From Winslowiella toletana (GTDB taxonomy: Bacteria > Pseudomonadota > Gammaproteobacteria > Enterobacterales > Enterobacteriaceae), in NCBI RefSeq assembly GCF_032164335.1, contig NZ_CP134152.1, positions 1,860,001-1,924,000 on the forward strand: a stretch of 64,000 bases of DNA. Reading direction: 5' to 3'. Below the pieces are notes generated by a model. That model did not search any database. It saw nothing but the letters and a program-made list of their open reading frames with translations, and was not told the DNA's origin. Shown here one piece after another: positions 8,273 through 17,104 of the stretch (position 1 is the first letter of the stretch; every line of letters starts with the position of its first letter). The translations under genes were made by a program, and so were the position numbers.

Positions 8273-10802
8273 TATTTTGCTTTTCCTCTGTAAGCGATGC
8301 AGTTTGCTGCAATACCTGACACTGAATATCACCCACCCAGACCGCACCACGCGCTTCGCGCAGATCGAGATCGGCTTCACAAGTGCCACCTTTATTGTCA
8401 ATCAGCGTGATCACCGGATAACGCTTATCAACATCCATCGCAAATTCACCGCGTTCATCGGTCTTACTTTTACCAATGTGGTTATGAATATCAGTGAAAG
8501 CGTAAACTCCCCCGGCAGGATTTTTAACCCGACCAAATACGGTGACTAACTGTTTAATCTCAGGATTAAGCACGCTGACGTTCCCAGGGTAGAGCACGAC
8601 GTTATTAGTCCGTCCGCTAACGATATCGACGCTGTCCTCAGATTTTTTGTCATTCATCAACTCAACCTTGTACTGAGCATAAGGAGGCAGGCTGATAAAG
8701 TTTTTCTTACCGCTCAGGGGATATGCGCGGCCATTGATCTGTGCAATCATTTTTCCTGCTTCGCTGAAGTTGGTGTTAACCATCACTCCAGAGGTCTGGG
8801 TGCCCTTACCGAGGGCGACATTGTCTTTGGTCCAGGCCACGCTACCCTGTGAGCTAAGGCTGAAGTTACTGCTGTTATTCGAGGTTTGAGTGGCTGACAG
8901 CGTACCGGCATTGTATTTGGTGTCATACGAGAGGTAGCCATTGGCAGAGAAATCGTCAGAGCGATAACTGTTATCATTATTACTACTTTTTATACGCTTC
9001 GACAGTGAGGCGCCTGCCTGAGTAATCGGGCTGTTATCAAAGTTTTTACGCAGCGTAGCATTGGCCAGCATATTGCCATTTTCGCTGGAGACGCCGGCAC
9101 TAAACCAGGTGGAAAGCGGCAGCGAGATATCGAGGTTGATGTATTTATCACTAACGCCATCGCGGTTATCATAATAGTAACGCTGGATACCGGCGCGCAT
9201 TGAAATCGAAGCATAGCGGTTAGCTAACAATGACTGGCTATAATCCGCATTGGTGTATTTGTTACCGTTATACTTATTGTCTGTTCTACTAACGGTAAGT
9301 GACCCCAGATACTGTGTGAATTTGCTTAAATTGGCAGTAACACCGACAGAGAAATAATCTCCTTTTTGCATCGGCAAACGATCGCCAATCGAACTGAATT
9401 CGCGTGAGGTCCATACTGAGCCATAGCCATTCGGTATGCTCAGATTAAGCGTACTGATACTTTGCCAGCTGGAATCATTGGCCAGCAGCGTCTGTTGGTT
9501 GGCGGTCACTAACTCATTAAAGGCAACGTTAACTTCGCTCTCGTTCACCAAATTACGATCAAAACCATACAGCGTGGACTTAAAATTAACCCCGGATAGC
9601 CATGGCTGACTGAGCGATGCTGCCACACCGGAGATCCAGGTATCTTTGTCGCCATAATTGATGTTTTTGCGATCGCGATAATCCATTCGTGAATACTGGA
9701 GCATACCGCCAAAGAATTGCCATGATAAATCGCCGGTTACGCTGGAACTACGCGCAAAGGATTTATTGATTTGTGCGGTGCGGGAACTGACGATTCTGCC
9801 GTTCACCACCACTTCAACATTGACGTTATAAACACCGAAGGGCAGGCGGGACGTATCCACCTCATAACTTCCCATCGAGAAGTTTTGGATGCTAAGCAAC
9901 CGCTCTTCGCGATAAATACGGACTTCGCCGGCTGCGGGTAAAAACACCGTTATCGGGATCAGAGAAAGCGTATTGTCTTCAATTTGCGTGCTGCTTTTAT
10001 TACCGTAGCTGACGCCATAGATACGGCTCGAGTTGAGCGCACTCATGCTGGCAATCGACTGTAAGTTCCAGGTGTCGACCATGCCCATCGCCAGGCGACG
10101 ACCCTGAAAATCGCGTTCATACATGCTGCGATACAGCTGACCGCTGGTACCCCCGGTAGAGCCGATACCATAAATACTGCCGTTTAGATTGAAATGATGT
10201 TCGCGCAGGGAAGTGGTGTTATCCAGGGTAATATAGCTGCTGGCATTATCAGAATTGTTGAATTTGCTGTAATAGCTACCGACTGAATAATTCAGTATAT
10301 TTGAAACATTTTCTGCTGAAGATTCGCCGAGAATGTTAGTACGTGGAAGTACCGCAGCGGCCATTGCTTCCTTGTTTACCGTCATCTCCAGATAAAATGT
10401 TCGGGTATCAAGAGATATTGATGCATCTTTACTGATATGGATGATATTGCTTTCACCGAGGCTTCGATTTTTTAGCTCAGCAAGCCCTGATTTGAGGTTT
10501 TGCGCTAGCTCAGTGCGGTTGGGTAGTTCATTCAGCGTGATTTGATTAATTTGAAAAGCACCATCTTTGATGGAAATTATCGCGTCCGCAATTTTTTGAT
10601 TGCTTCGCTGAGTGCCTTGCTCCTCTTCATACCGAATAAATACCGGCACGGTCATACCCTGATTAAGTGCATTAGCGAACACTGCCGGAATAACATAATT
10701 ATTTATCCGTACTGGCGCATTAATGTTAGCTGAATATGCAGTGCTGGCAGTAAGCAGTATTCCAATGAAAAGCGTTCCCTTTGCCTGATCTAACTTATCC
10801 AT
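8262..10802 (-). CDS. ecpC: EcpC-like outer-membrane usher (alternate chaperone-usher family)
   Basis: 846 residues (E. coli EcpC about 841). An N-terminal signal (LFIGILLTASTAYSANINAP) is followed by an N-terminal domain that engages chaperone-subunit complexes, a long barrel segment rich in alternating Tyr/Ser/Asn strands (about 190-650), a plug-like insertion (VFLPAAGEVRIYREERLLSIQ), and C-terminal domains including VFGRVKNPAGG and a final Cys pair (CEADLDL, DIQCQ). It assembles EcpA and EcpD at the cell surface. It overlaps ecpD by 11 bp and starts 10 bp after ecpB. This is the usher type of CS1/Ecp pili, unlike the classical usher at 38471. Confidence 0.9.
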   Translation of the reverse strand: MDKLDQAKGTLFIGILLTASTAYSANINAPVRINNYVIPAVFANALNQGMTVPVFIRYEEEQGTQRSNQKIADAIISIKDGAFQINQITLNELPNRTELAQNLKSGLAELKNRSLGESNIIHISKDASISLDTRTFYLEMTVNKEAMAAAVLPRTNILGESSAENVSNILNYSVGSYYSKFNNSDNASSYITLDNTTSLREHHFNLNGSIYGIGSTGGTSGQLYRSMYERDFQGRRLAMGMVDTWNLQSIASMSALNSSRIYGVSYGNKSSTQIEDNTLSLIPITVFLPAAGEVRIYREERLLSIQNFSMGSYEVDTSRLPFGVYNVNVEVVVNGRIVSSRTAQINKSFARSSSVTGDLSWQFFGGMLQYSRMDYRDRKNINYGDKDTWISGVAASLSQPWLSGVNFKSTLYGFDRNLVNESEVNVAFNELVTANQQTLLANDSSWQSISTLNLSIPNGYGSVWTSREFSSIGDRLPMQKGDYFSVGVTANLSKFTQYLGSLTVSRTDNKYNGNKYTNADYSQSLLANRYASISMRAGIQRYYYDNRDGVSDKYINLDISLPLSTWFSAGVSSENGNMLANATLRKNFDNSPITQAGASLSKRIKSSNNDNSYRSDDFSANGYLSYDTKYNAGTLSATQTSNNSSNFSLSSQGSVAWTKDNVALGKGTQTSGVMVNTNFSEAGKMIAQINGRAYPLSGKKNFISLPPYAQYKVELMNDKKSEDSVDIVSGRTNNVVLYPGNVSVLNPEIKQLVTVFGRVKNPAGGVYAFTDIHNHIGKSKTDERGEFAMDVDKRYPVITLIDNKGGTCEADLDLREARGAVWVGDIQCQVLQQTASLTEEKQNNVY

Positions 10803-10812
10803 AAAAGAATCT

Positions 10813-11490
10813 CTATTCTACGTTTATATACTTCCCGTCATGCCAGATGCCAATGCGGGTTTTTTTATTAGTAAGATCGGTATACTGAATCTTTGTGCTT
10901 ATTCCTGGCATTAAGTAATATCTTTCACGACAGCCTTTACCGATATCTCTGCTGGCATCACGGCACGGTCCATAGGAAATCACACGAAAAGAAGAGTTGC
11001 CGGTATTGGTTATCTTTCCATCCTTGCTGACAAAGTCGAAGCGTTCCTTGCGAGGAGCGACTACCAGAATGGTACTAATAATTGCCGAGGTTGTGGCCTG
11101 ACCAAGTTTGGCACTTTTACTGGCGTCCTGTTCAGTCACCGGTTCGTCAGTCCAGGAGAGACGGTAATAGCGTTCTTTATCATCTTCTGGCCCTTTATAA
11201 ATAAACCTGAAGTTCTCACTGGCGTCAGCCGGCATAATCAGACTGGCCGGAGTAGAGAGTAATTCTGACTTGCTCTCCATCGGAATAACGACACCCCCAG
11301 CCATTGGGGAGGAAATACGTTCCACACTGAGACTGACATAGCGTGCGGTATCGGTGGTATTTGAGACCTCTTTAGCCAGAATACTGCTATCGGCAGACAT
11401 CATTGACGTGATCTCTCCGACATTAATTGCCTCGGCTGAAAAGGACATCATGGCGGTAAGAGCCAGACTAATGGAGTATTTTTTTTTCAC
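10813..11490 (-). CDS. ecpB: EcpB-like periplasmic pilus chaperone
   Basis: 225 residues starting at GTG 11490, with AAGGA a few bases upstream. A signal peptide (ISLALTAMMSFSAEA) is followed by INVGEITSMMSADSSILAKEV, ASENFRFIYKGPEDDKERYYRLSW, ILVVAPRKERF and SYGPCRDASRDIGKGCRERYYLMPG, which match the EcpB chaperone pattern, including the KGP.D..ERYYR motif shared with EcpE. It holds pilin subunits in the periplasm before handover to the usher. It sits between ecpA and ecpC. An imperfect hairpin separates it from ecpA and may lower expression relative to the major pilin. Confidence 0.9.
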   Translation of the reverse strand: MKKKYSISLALTAMMSFSAEAINVGEITSMMSADSSILAKEVSNTTDTARYVSLSVERISSPMAGGVVIPMESKSELLSTPASLIMPADASENFRFIYKGPEDDKERYYRLSWTDEPVTEQDASKSAKLGQATTSAIISTILVVAPRKERFDFVSKDGKITNTGNSSFRVISYGPCRDASRDIGKGCRERYYLMPGISTKIQYTDLTNKKTRIGIWHDGKYINVE

Positions 11491-11501
11491 GGGGAATCCT
11501 T

Positions 11502-11526
11502 AAAAGGAGGCCAGAAGCCCCCTTTT
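11502..11526 (-). promoter_or_regulatory. Hairpin between ecpA and ecpB
   Basis: AAAAGGaGG (11502-11510) pairs with CCcCCTTTT (11518-11526), one internal mismatch and a 7-base loop, in the 61-bp ecpA-ecpB gap. On the minus strand the stem ends in TTTT. It probably acts as a leaky terminator or mRNA-stabilising structure giving an excess of major pilin message. Confidence 0.5.
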
Positions 11527-11551
11527 TTTAATTTACTGAATTAAAACGGTA

Positions 11552-12142
11552 TTACTCAGTAGCAGCGGGTACGGTCCAGACGGCAGTGAACTGAACTTTC
11601 ACATCGCCACTCCAGTAACCGTCAGCCAGCTCGCTGAATGCAGTGGTCTGAGTGCCGTTTGAAGCAGATTCGATAGAGAAGTCAAAATTACCCTGGGTGC
11701 TTACGCGCTCAGAACCGGCATATGCGGAGGCAACTGCCAGTGCATCCAGACCTGAAGAAACACCTTCAGAGGTATCAATCAGAGTAACCGGAGCGGTTTT
11801 GCTCAGTTTTTCACCGTTCCATGCTACACCAACATCCAGGGTAGAAGCATCGGAAGTGCGTGCAAGGGTGTTAGAGACAATCTGAGAAGTCAGTTCAAAA
11901 TCAGTTGCACCTGACTGACCTTCGATAGTGACATCAAAAGCACCTTTCTGAGTGTTAAACGCCTGCAGGCCCTGAGCATACTGGAAAGTCAGGGATTTCA
12001 GCGGAGTGACCACCAGAATGCTGTTGGTGTCTTTAGTTGCACTTGCATCCCAGCTTGCAGTTGCGCTGGCAGTAACGTCAGCCATGGCGTTGGCAGATAA
12101 CAGAGCGGTTGCAACAGAAGCAGCTAATACTAATTTTTTCAT
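11552..12142 (-). CDS. ecpA: EcpA-like major pilin of the common pilus (Mat fimbria)
   Basis: 196 residues. The signal peptide (LVLAASVATALLSANAMA) precedes DVTASATASWDASATKDT. The core ILVVTPLKSLTFQYAQGLQAFN followed by TQKGAFDVTIEGQSGATDF is the signature of EcpA (MatB), and the end WSGDVKVQFTAVW also fits. It polymerises into the thin common pilus used in biofilm and epithelial or plant-surface attachment in E. coli. AAGGA lies seven bases before the ATG. First structural gene after ecpR; followed by a hairpin and then ecpB. Confidence 0.93.
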   Translation of the reverse strand: MKKLVLAASVATALLSANAMADVTASATASWDASATKDTNSILVVTPLKSLTFQYAQGLQAFNTQKGAFDVTIEGQSGATDFELTSQIVSNTLARTSDASTLDVGVAWNGEKLSKTAPVTLIDTSEGVSSGLDALAVASAYAGSERVSTQGNFDFSIESASNGTQTTAFSELADGYWSGDVKVQFTAVWTVPAATE

Positions 12143-12217
12143 TATTTAATCCTTAATTAAAATATAGATACATTCCATAGTAGGAATCTTTTCAATGATT
12201 TTACTTCGACTTACACT

Positions 12218-12844
12218 TCAAATAACGCTACAAGATAGAAAAAGTTTGTTTATCTCCCCGCTCAATTTTCTTTGTAAAGAATACTTAGTGTTGTATAACT
12301 TCTTTTTATCCAGACCAAGGCGCTCTGCAATATCTTTTACCGAGTGCTCTTTTATTAGCAGAGTTAGCACATCGGCTTCAAGAGAAGTCAGGCTGCGAGA
12401 CTTGATATCTCTGCGCCAGCGCCCAATGAATACATCTTTTATTTTTCTTCTGATCGTGTATTTGCTGTCGCTGGAATAGATGACTGTTGCAATGCTATGA
12501 TTTTTCTTCCACCAGTAAGAAGCAAAGTTATCCATCTTATAATCAGATAATAAGATTAAACCGGTGCCGGTTGTGGCTAACTTTTCAATCCACTGCGAAT
12601 CTGTGAAAAGTTTGATGTTGTAGTGTGAAAAATCAACAAAGATTAAATTGCTATTCAGATGATTGTAATGCTTTTCAATTAGTTTTGAGTAAATCCCAAC
12701 GCGCAGATAGAGATTGTTATCCGGCCATATAGAATATTTTTTATCTGAATAGTTATTGTTTTCTATTGACGGTTCGCCGCTCGTTTCGGGATTGAAATGA
12801 TCCCCGTCAATTTCGATTTTTTCACTTTGCATTAGAATCAACAT
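12218..12844 (-). CDS. ecpR: EcpR/MatA LuxR-type activator of the common pilus operon
   Basis: 208 residues; first gene of the ecp operon, as in E. coli, 75 bp ahead of ecpA. It has the EcpR pattern KYSIWPDNNLYLRVGI, a middle segment GLILLSDYKMDNFASYWW, and a C-terminal LuxR helix-turn-helix (HSVKDIAERLGLDKKKLYNTKYSLQRKL). It lacks a receiver domain, so activity is not set by phosphorylation. The ATG at 12844 is only one base after AGGG; an ATG five codons in is an alternative start. The coding region and its upstream region are A/T-rich, as expected for H-NS-silenced pilus loci. Confidence 0.85.
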   Translation of the reverse strand: MLILMQSEKIEIDGDHFNPETSGEPSIENNNYSDKKYSIWPDNNLYLRVGIYSKLIEKHYNHLNSNLIFVDFSHYNIKLFTDSQWIEKLATTGTGLILLSDYKMDNFASYWWKKNHSIATVIYSSDSKYTIRRKIKDVFIGRWRRDIKSRSLTSLEADVLTLLIKEHSVKDIAERLGLDKKKLYNTKYSLQRKLSGEINKLFLSCSVI

Positions 12845-14503
12845 ACCCTGTCAAATTTCCATTGAGACGCATAATACAAATCAATAAATAATGTGACAAG
12901 ATGTGGATATGATATTAATGATTTTTTCCCAGGGGGAAAATTCTTAAAGATTATGTACATGGGGAGGGTAAAAAATTGATCATATTCAATCGGATATGGC
13001 ATTGAAAAGAACTACATTTGTATAATTAGATAAGATTATTTCCTGCTGATATAAGAATAATTCCTATATTTTCATTGAATTGGTTAAAAAAAAACAGCAC
13101 AAAAAGTCAAAAATGAGCTATAAAGCGAATTCAGGCGGAGATTTTGTAAATTTATGTTTCAAATTTGTTAATAGGTAAGCAGTTTAATTAACATTTACAA
13201 TGTTACAAGCCAGACGCCCGTGTTAAGGCGATACCAAGAGGTGGACCAGGGTCTTTCTGATCTGATCACTAAGCGCATCGCAGATAAGATTGATGCCGGA
13301 CGAAATAGTTCAAATTATTCTGACTGGCCTGAATCAGGATGTTGCGTTTCGATTTCCGTTCTGTCGATTGCAGCATGCAAATCTTTGGCATGACATGAGC
13401 AGATGTACTTATGTTGGAGGAGTGCATACGGCTCACGTACAGATGAAGTGCAGGTTGCAAATCCCTGACACGGTAGGATAAACGTTGAGTCGGCCGTGAA
13501 ATCTGTATTCTCTGCAAGTAATCTCTCCTTTTCTGCCTTCTGTAACCGCATTCATCGCCGGAAATGGCTACCAGGAATATATAAAGCACTGGGCAAGGTA
13601 GTGAACCGATCCTCACTGACTTTATTACCGGATGATATAAATCTAGATTACGTAGCTACTAAGAGCCAATTTTATTACTACTCTATTTGCCAGCGCCTGA
13701 TATAACGCCGATAAACAATTGAAATAAAATGCCAGCTGACTCCAATTAGAGAAATTTGAAGGAGGATGTTTTTTAGATTTACTCTTAGCATTACAAGTAT
13801 AGTCTGATGTAGGTTAGCAATTGTCTGATTGCGATAACTAAACCTATTCTTAGTCTCAGGATGTCAACGATGGCCAGTATTTCCTGTGGAACGAGGAGAA
13901 GAGATTTTTCTCATGGAAATTATTTGTCATTTGCAGTTACCAATTACTTGACATTGGAACGGAAAACATGAAAAGTAATATTGAAAACAGCACAACAAAA
14001 CAAACAAAAAGAAATCTCAACACATCTTCTGTCCACTGACTGTGCAAGGATGATACAACGACATGGAGTCGATAAATTTAAGCAAAATTCCTAATTTACC
14101 CGGCAGTAATCTTAAAAAAACTTATTTCAGTCGCAGTGTTTAGCTGGCTGTAAGAAACTTCTGTGAATATATCCATCATGGATTTCTGACGTGCTTGCTG
14201 GCTGTGTAAAACCTTATTTAAATGAAATGTCGATAGGCATAAAGCTATAGCCCGATAATGAGGGTTTATCATGGCAGGCCAGATTGAAGTCAAAAATAGT
14301 TTCTACAATTTGAAGCGCGCTTAACCGCACTTCAGCTTTGATGCCCTGACGCTTGCCGGGCATGCTGGCGTTTTAATATCAATTTGAAATTAGTGATTAT
14401 GTTGAAAAATTAGATACTTAAATATAAGTTTTTCTAATTTTTCGACTGGAAATCACTATTTTAGCGTTAAAAAGTAAACACTAACTTATAAAGTAGGTAA
14501 AAA
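12845..14503. other. Long A/T-rich intergenic region between ecpR and tpsA
   Basis: About 1.66 kb separating two divergent adhesin clusters. It must hold the ecpR and tpsA promoters. The stretch 13210-13620 is less A/T-rich and has broken open frames on both strands (for example one ending near 13402 containing YQEVDQGLSDLITKRIADKID), suggesting a decayed gene I cannot identify. Near 14341-14375 ATGCCC pairs with GGGCAT and the structure is followed by TTTTAAT, which may be an orphan terminator. A nested inverted repeat occupies 14391-14458. No intact gene is seen. Confidence 0.5.
14391..14458. repeat. Nested inverted repeat upstream of tpsA
   Basis: Outer arms TAGTGATT (14391-14398) and AATCACTA (14451-14458), and inner arms GAAAAATTAGA (14404-14414) and TCTAATTTTTC (14433-14443), are perfect and nearly share one centre. 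The whole 68-bp element ends 45 bp before the tpsA start codon. It could be a cruciform, a long leader-RNA hairpin or a double operator for an unknown regulator. Confidence 0.6.
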
Positions 14504-17047
14504 ATGAAAAGTAAGCATGGCTTAATGAAATTTAATCCGTTAGCGGTATCGATTCTGCTGGCACTGCCAGTGGTCGTCAATGCTGCCGATCTCAGCATGA
14601 CAAATGGCAGCACCACCATGGCAAACGGTGTGCCGGTAGTTAATATCAATGAAGCTAATGCCAATGGTATTTCACATAACATTTATGACAAGCTAAATGT
14701 CGGTAAAGAAGGCTTAATCTTCAACAACAGCCAGAATGGAGCTAATACTACCCTCGCTGGCCAGATTGCGGGTAACAGCAACTTAGCTTCAGGAACCGCC
14801 AAAGTTATCCTGAACGAAGTGACCTCGCGAAATAAAAGTACCCTGAGTGGCATGATGGAAGTGGCCGGTGATAAAGCGCACCTGATTATCGCCAACCCAA
14901 ACGGTATTACCTGTGAAAGCTGCGGCTTTATCAACACGGATAGAGTGACTGTCACCACCGGTAAACCGGATCTGGATAATGGTGAGCTGAAAGGATATTC
15001 AGTTAACGGTGGCATTATTACAACCAATGGCTTAACCAGCGATTCACCAACCGCGATTCTGGCGCGTTCGATTGTGGTTAATGGCGACATCAATGTTTCT
15101 GGCGAAGAGCTCTCTCTGATTGCCGGCAATAATTATGTCGATATGGATAATCAGGTAACCGGCACCGTTTCCGCCACTGGTTCCAGAAATACTTATGCGG
15201 TTGATGTTGCCAAACTGGGTGGCATGTACGCAAATAAAATCAATTTGATCAGTACTGAAAGCGGTATCGGCGTGCGTAACGTCGGCGTGCTGGCTGCCGG
15301 TACCGGTGGCATTCAGATCGATACTAAGGGCCGTCTGATTAATAACGCTGCGCAGATTAAATCTACCGGTGCTATTGGCGTGAAAACGAATGGTGCGATT
15401 GATAATATCACCGGTAAGATTGTCAGCGATCAGACCGTTTCTATTGATACCAATAAAAACGCTATCAACAATAGCCGTGCGGGTAACATTATGTCCGGCG
15501 CCAATGTCTATATCAGTAGCGGAGCATTTAACAACACCAACGGTAAGGTGGCTGCCGGCAACACTCTGGCGCTTAATACCAATAATAATACGCTGACTAA
15601 CTACGGCAAGGGAACCACCGTCGGTATGGAAGCGGCAATCGTGGCACTGGAAACCGGTACGCTGAACAACAGTAATGGTCAGATTAAGGGCTATTATGTT
15701 GGTTCTAAGTCAACCAGCGTTAACAACACCAGCGGCATTATCGAGTCTGCAGGTAACATTGATATGTCCAGCACCGGTGCAATTAATAATACCGGTGGAC
15801 TGATCCGCGCCGCAGCGGGATATCTGAAAATTGATGCTTCGAAAAGTACTCTGACAAACAATCGTACCAAAACTGCTGATGCATCAAGTGCCGACTCGCT
15901 GGGGCTTGTTGCCGGTGAAGGTGGTATCGAAATTTCCGTAGCAAATCTGAACAACAGTAATGGACAGATAGCCTCTTCTGGCGATATCGGATTACTGGCG
16001 ACCTCCAGCGTAAATAACGCCAATGGCAAAGTCGCGACTGTGAAGAATGTTTCTATCAAAGCAGCCTCGCTGAACAACAATGAGTCGAGCATTGTTGGCA
16101 AGACCGGTATCAACATCGATTTAAGCGGTGACGTTACTAACCGTATCGGTACCATCTCTTCTGAAGATGGTGATGTGAATATTCAGGCTCGTCGCATTAA
16201 CAACACCGCTGGCCTGGTGTTAGGACAAAATATTAATCTTAATGCGGTTAATAATGTCGATAACAATACCGCGCTGATCGTTGCTAAAAAGAAACTGACC
16301 GTTAATGCTGGCGCTACGGTTACCAACCAGGATAGCAAAGGTTTCGCGACCTGGTATGGTCTGTACTTCGGTATGCCTGAACAGCAGGGTGGCATGATTG
16401 GTAACGGCGGCGTAGAGATTACTGCAAAAGAGCTGAATAATAATAACAGCCGTATTATTGCCCAATCTGCACCGTTAACTCTGGCTATTACCAATGCTTT
16501 ATATAATGACCGTAGCATGCTGGTCGGTGCTGGCGAGTCAAGCATTAAGGCTGGAACCATGAGCAGCAACTACTCAACCGTCTACTCAACAGGTGACCTG
16601 TCGATTGATACCCGTACTCTGTCTTTATACAGCAGCGGCAATATGATCGATAATAATGCTACCGGTATTATTGCAGCCGATGGCGCACTGACGCTGAATG
16701 TCGGCAGCAACTTTACCAACTACGGCTGGATTACCGGTAAAGAAAAAGTGACCGTTAATTCAGAAGGAACGTTGTATAACCGTAATACTATCTACTCAGA
16801 TAAAGAAACCAATGTTTACGGAAAAACCGCGATTTACAACTACAACGATATGGTTGGTGAAAATAAGTTAACCGTTAACTCCACTGGCACGGTGTATAAC
16901 TCCGGTAATATGTTCACCGAAGGTACCGCAAGTGTTACGGGTAAAACTGTTAACAACACTGGCAGTTCAGCCGTGCTTGGCGGTCGCCAGGGACTGGAAC
17001 TGATTGCAAATACCGTTACTGGTAACGGTAAAGTAGTTGGACTGTAA
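14504..17047 (+). CDS. Two-partner-secretion exoprotein (TpsA, filamentous-haemagglutinin type, short)
   Basis: 847 residues. A signal peptide (VSILLALPVVVNA) is followed by a TPS secretion domain (about residues 30-270) with GANTTLAGQIAGN, the NPNGI motif and the CESCGF pair that FHA-like proteins carry in this domain. Residues 270-840 are a beta-helix made of degenerate repeats rich in NNSNGQI, NTSGII and NNTGGL. It ends abruptly at GLELIANTVTGNGKVVGL, with no pretoxin, no CDI toxin domain and no obvious anchor. Predicted role: surface or released adhesin threaded out by the TpsB at 17105. AGTAGG lies six bases ahead of the ATG. It heads the operon with the acyl synthase genes, an unusual partnership. 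Confidence 0.92.
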   Translation: MKSKHGLMKFNPLAVSILLALPVVVNAADLSMTNGSTTMANGVPVVNINEANANGISHNIYDKLNVGKEGLIFNNSQNGANTTLAGQIAGNSNLASGTAKVILNEVTSRNKSTLSGMMEVAGDKAHLIIANPNGITCESCGFINTDRVTVTTGKPDLDNGELKGYSVNGGIITTNGLTSDSPTAILARSIVVNGDINVSGEELSLIAGNNYVDMDNQVTGTVSATGSRNTYAVDVAKLGGMYANKINLISTESGIGVRNVGVLAAGTGGIQIDTKGRLINNAAQIKSTGAIGVKTNGAIDNITGKIVSDQTVSIDTNKNAINNSRAGNIMSGANVYISSGAFNNTNGKVAAGNTLALNTNNNTLTNYGKGTTVGMEAAIVALETGTLNNSNGQIKGYYVGSKSTSVNNTSGIIESAGNIDMSSTGAINNTGGLIRAAAGYLKIDASKSTLTNNRTKTADASSADSLGLVAGEGGIEISVANLNNSNGQIASSGDIGLLATSSVNNANGKVATVKNVSIKAASLNNNESSIVGKTGINIDLSGDVTNRIGTISSEDGDVNIQARRINNTAGLVLGQNINLNAVNNVDNNTALIVAKKKLTVNAGATVTNQDSKGFATWYGLYFGMPEQQGGMIGNGGVEITAKELNNNNSRIIAQSAPLTLAITNALYNDRSMLVGAGESSIKAGTMSSNYSTVYSTGDLSIDTRTLSLYSSGNMIDNNATGIIAADGALTLNVGSNFTNYGWITGKEKVTVNSEGTLYNRNTIYSDKETNVYGKTAIYNYNDMVGENKLTVNSTGTVYNSGNMFTEGTASVTGKTVNNTGSSAVLGGRQGLELIANTVTGNGKVVGL

Positions 17048-17053
17048 TTAAAT

Positions 17054-17092
17054 AGGATAATAAAGCAGCAGCTATGCTGCTGCTTTTATCCT
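17054..17092 (+). promoter_or_regulatory. Strong hairpin between tpsA and tpsB
   Basis: AGGATA, a 2-base bulge and AAAGCAGCAGC (17054-17072) pair with GCTGCTGCTTT and TATCCT (17076-17092) around a 3-base loop, seven bases after the tpsA stop and 12 bases before the tpsB start. Part of the lower stem is TTTTAT. It should act as a leaky terminator or a nuclease barrier, giving more tpsA than tpsB message. Confidence 0.7.
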
Positions 17093-17104
17093 GGCAAAGG
17101 CGTT

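Noticed and set aside
13269-13616. 115-codon minus-strand frame between ecpR and tpsA
   Set aside because: No recognisable motif, no ribosome-binding site and competing frames on both strands; at most decayed DNA.
14504-17047. Contact-dependent growth inhibition (CdiA) system
   Set aside because: There is no C-terminal toxin, no VENN-type motif and no immunity gene; the gene following TpsB is a PPTase.
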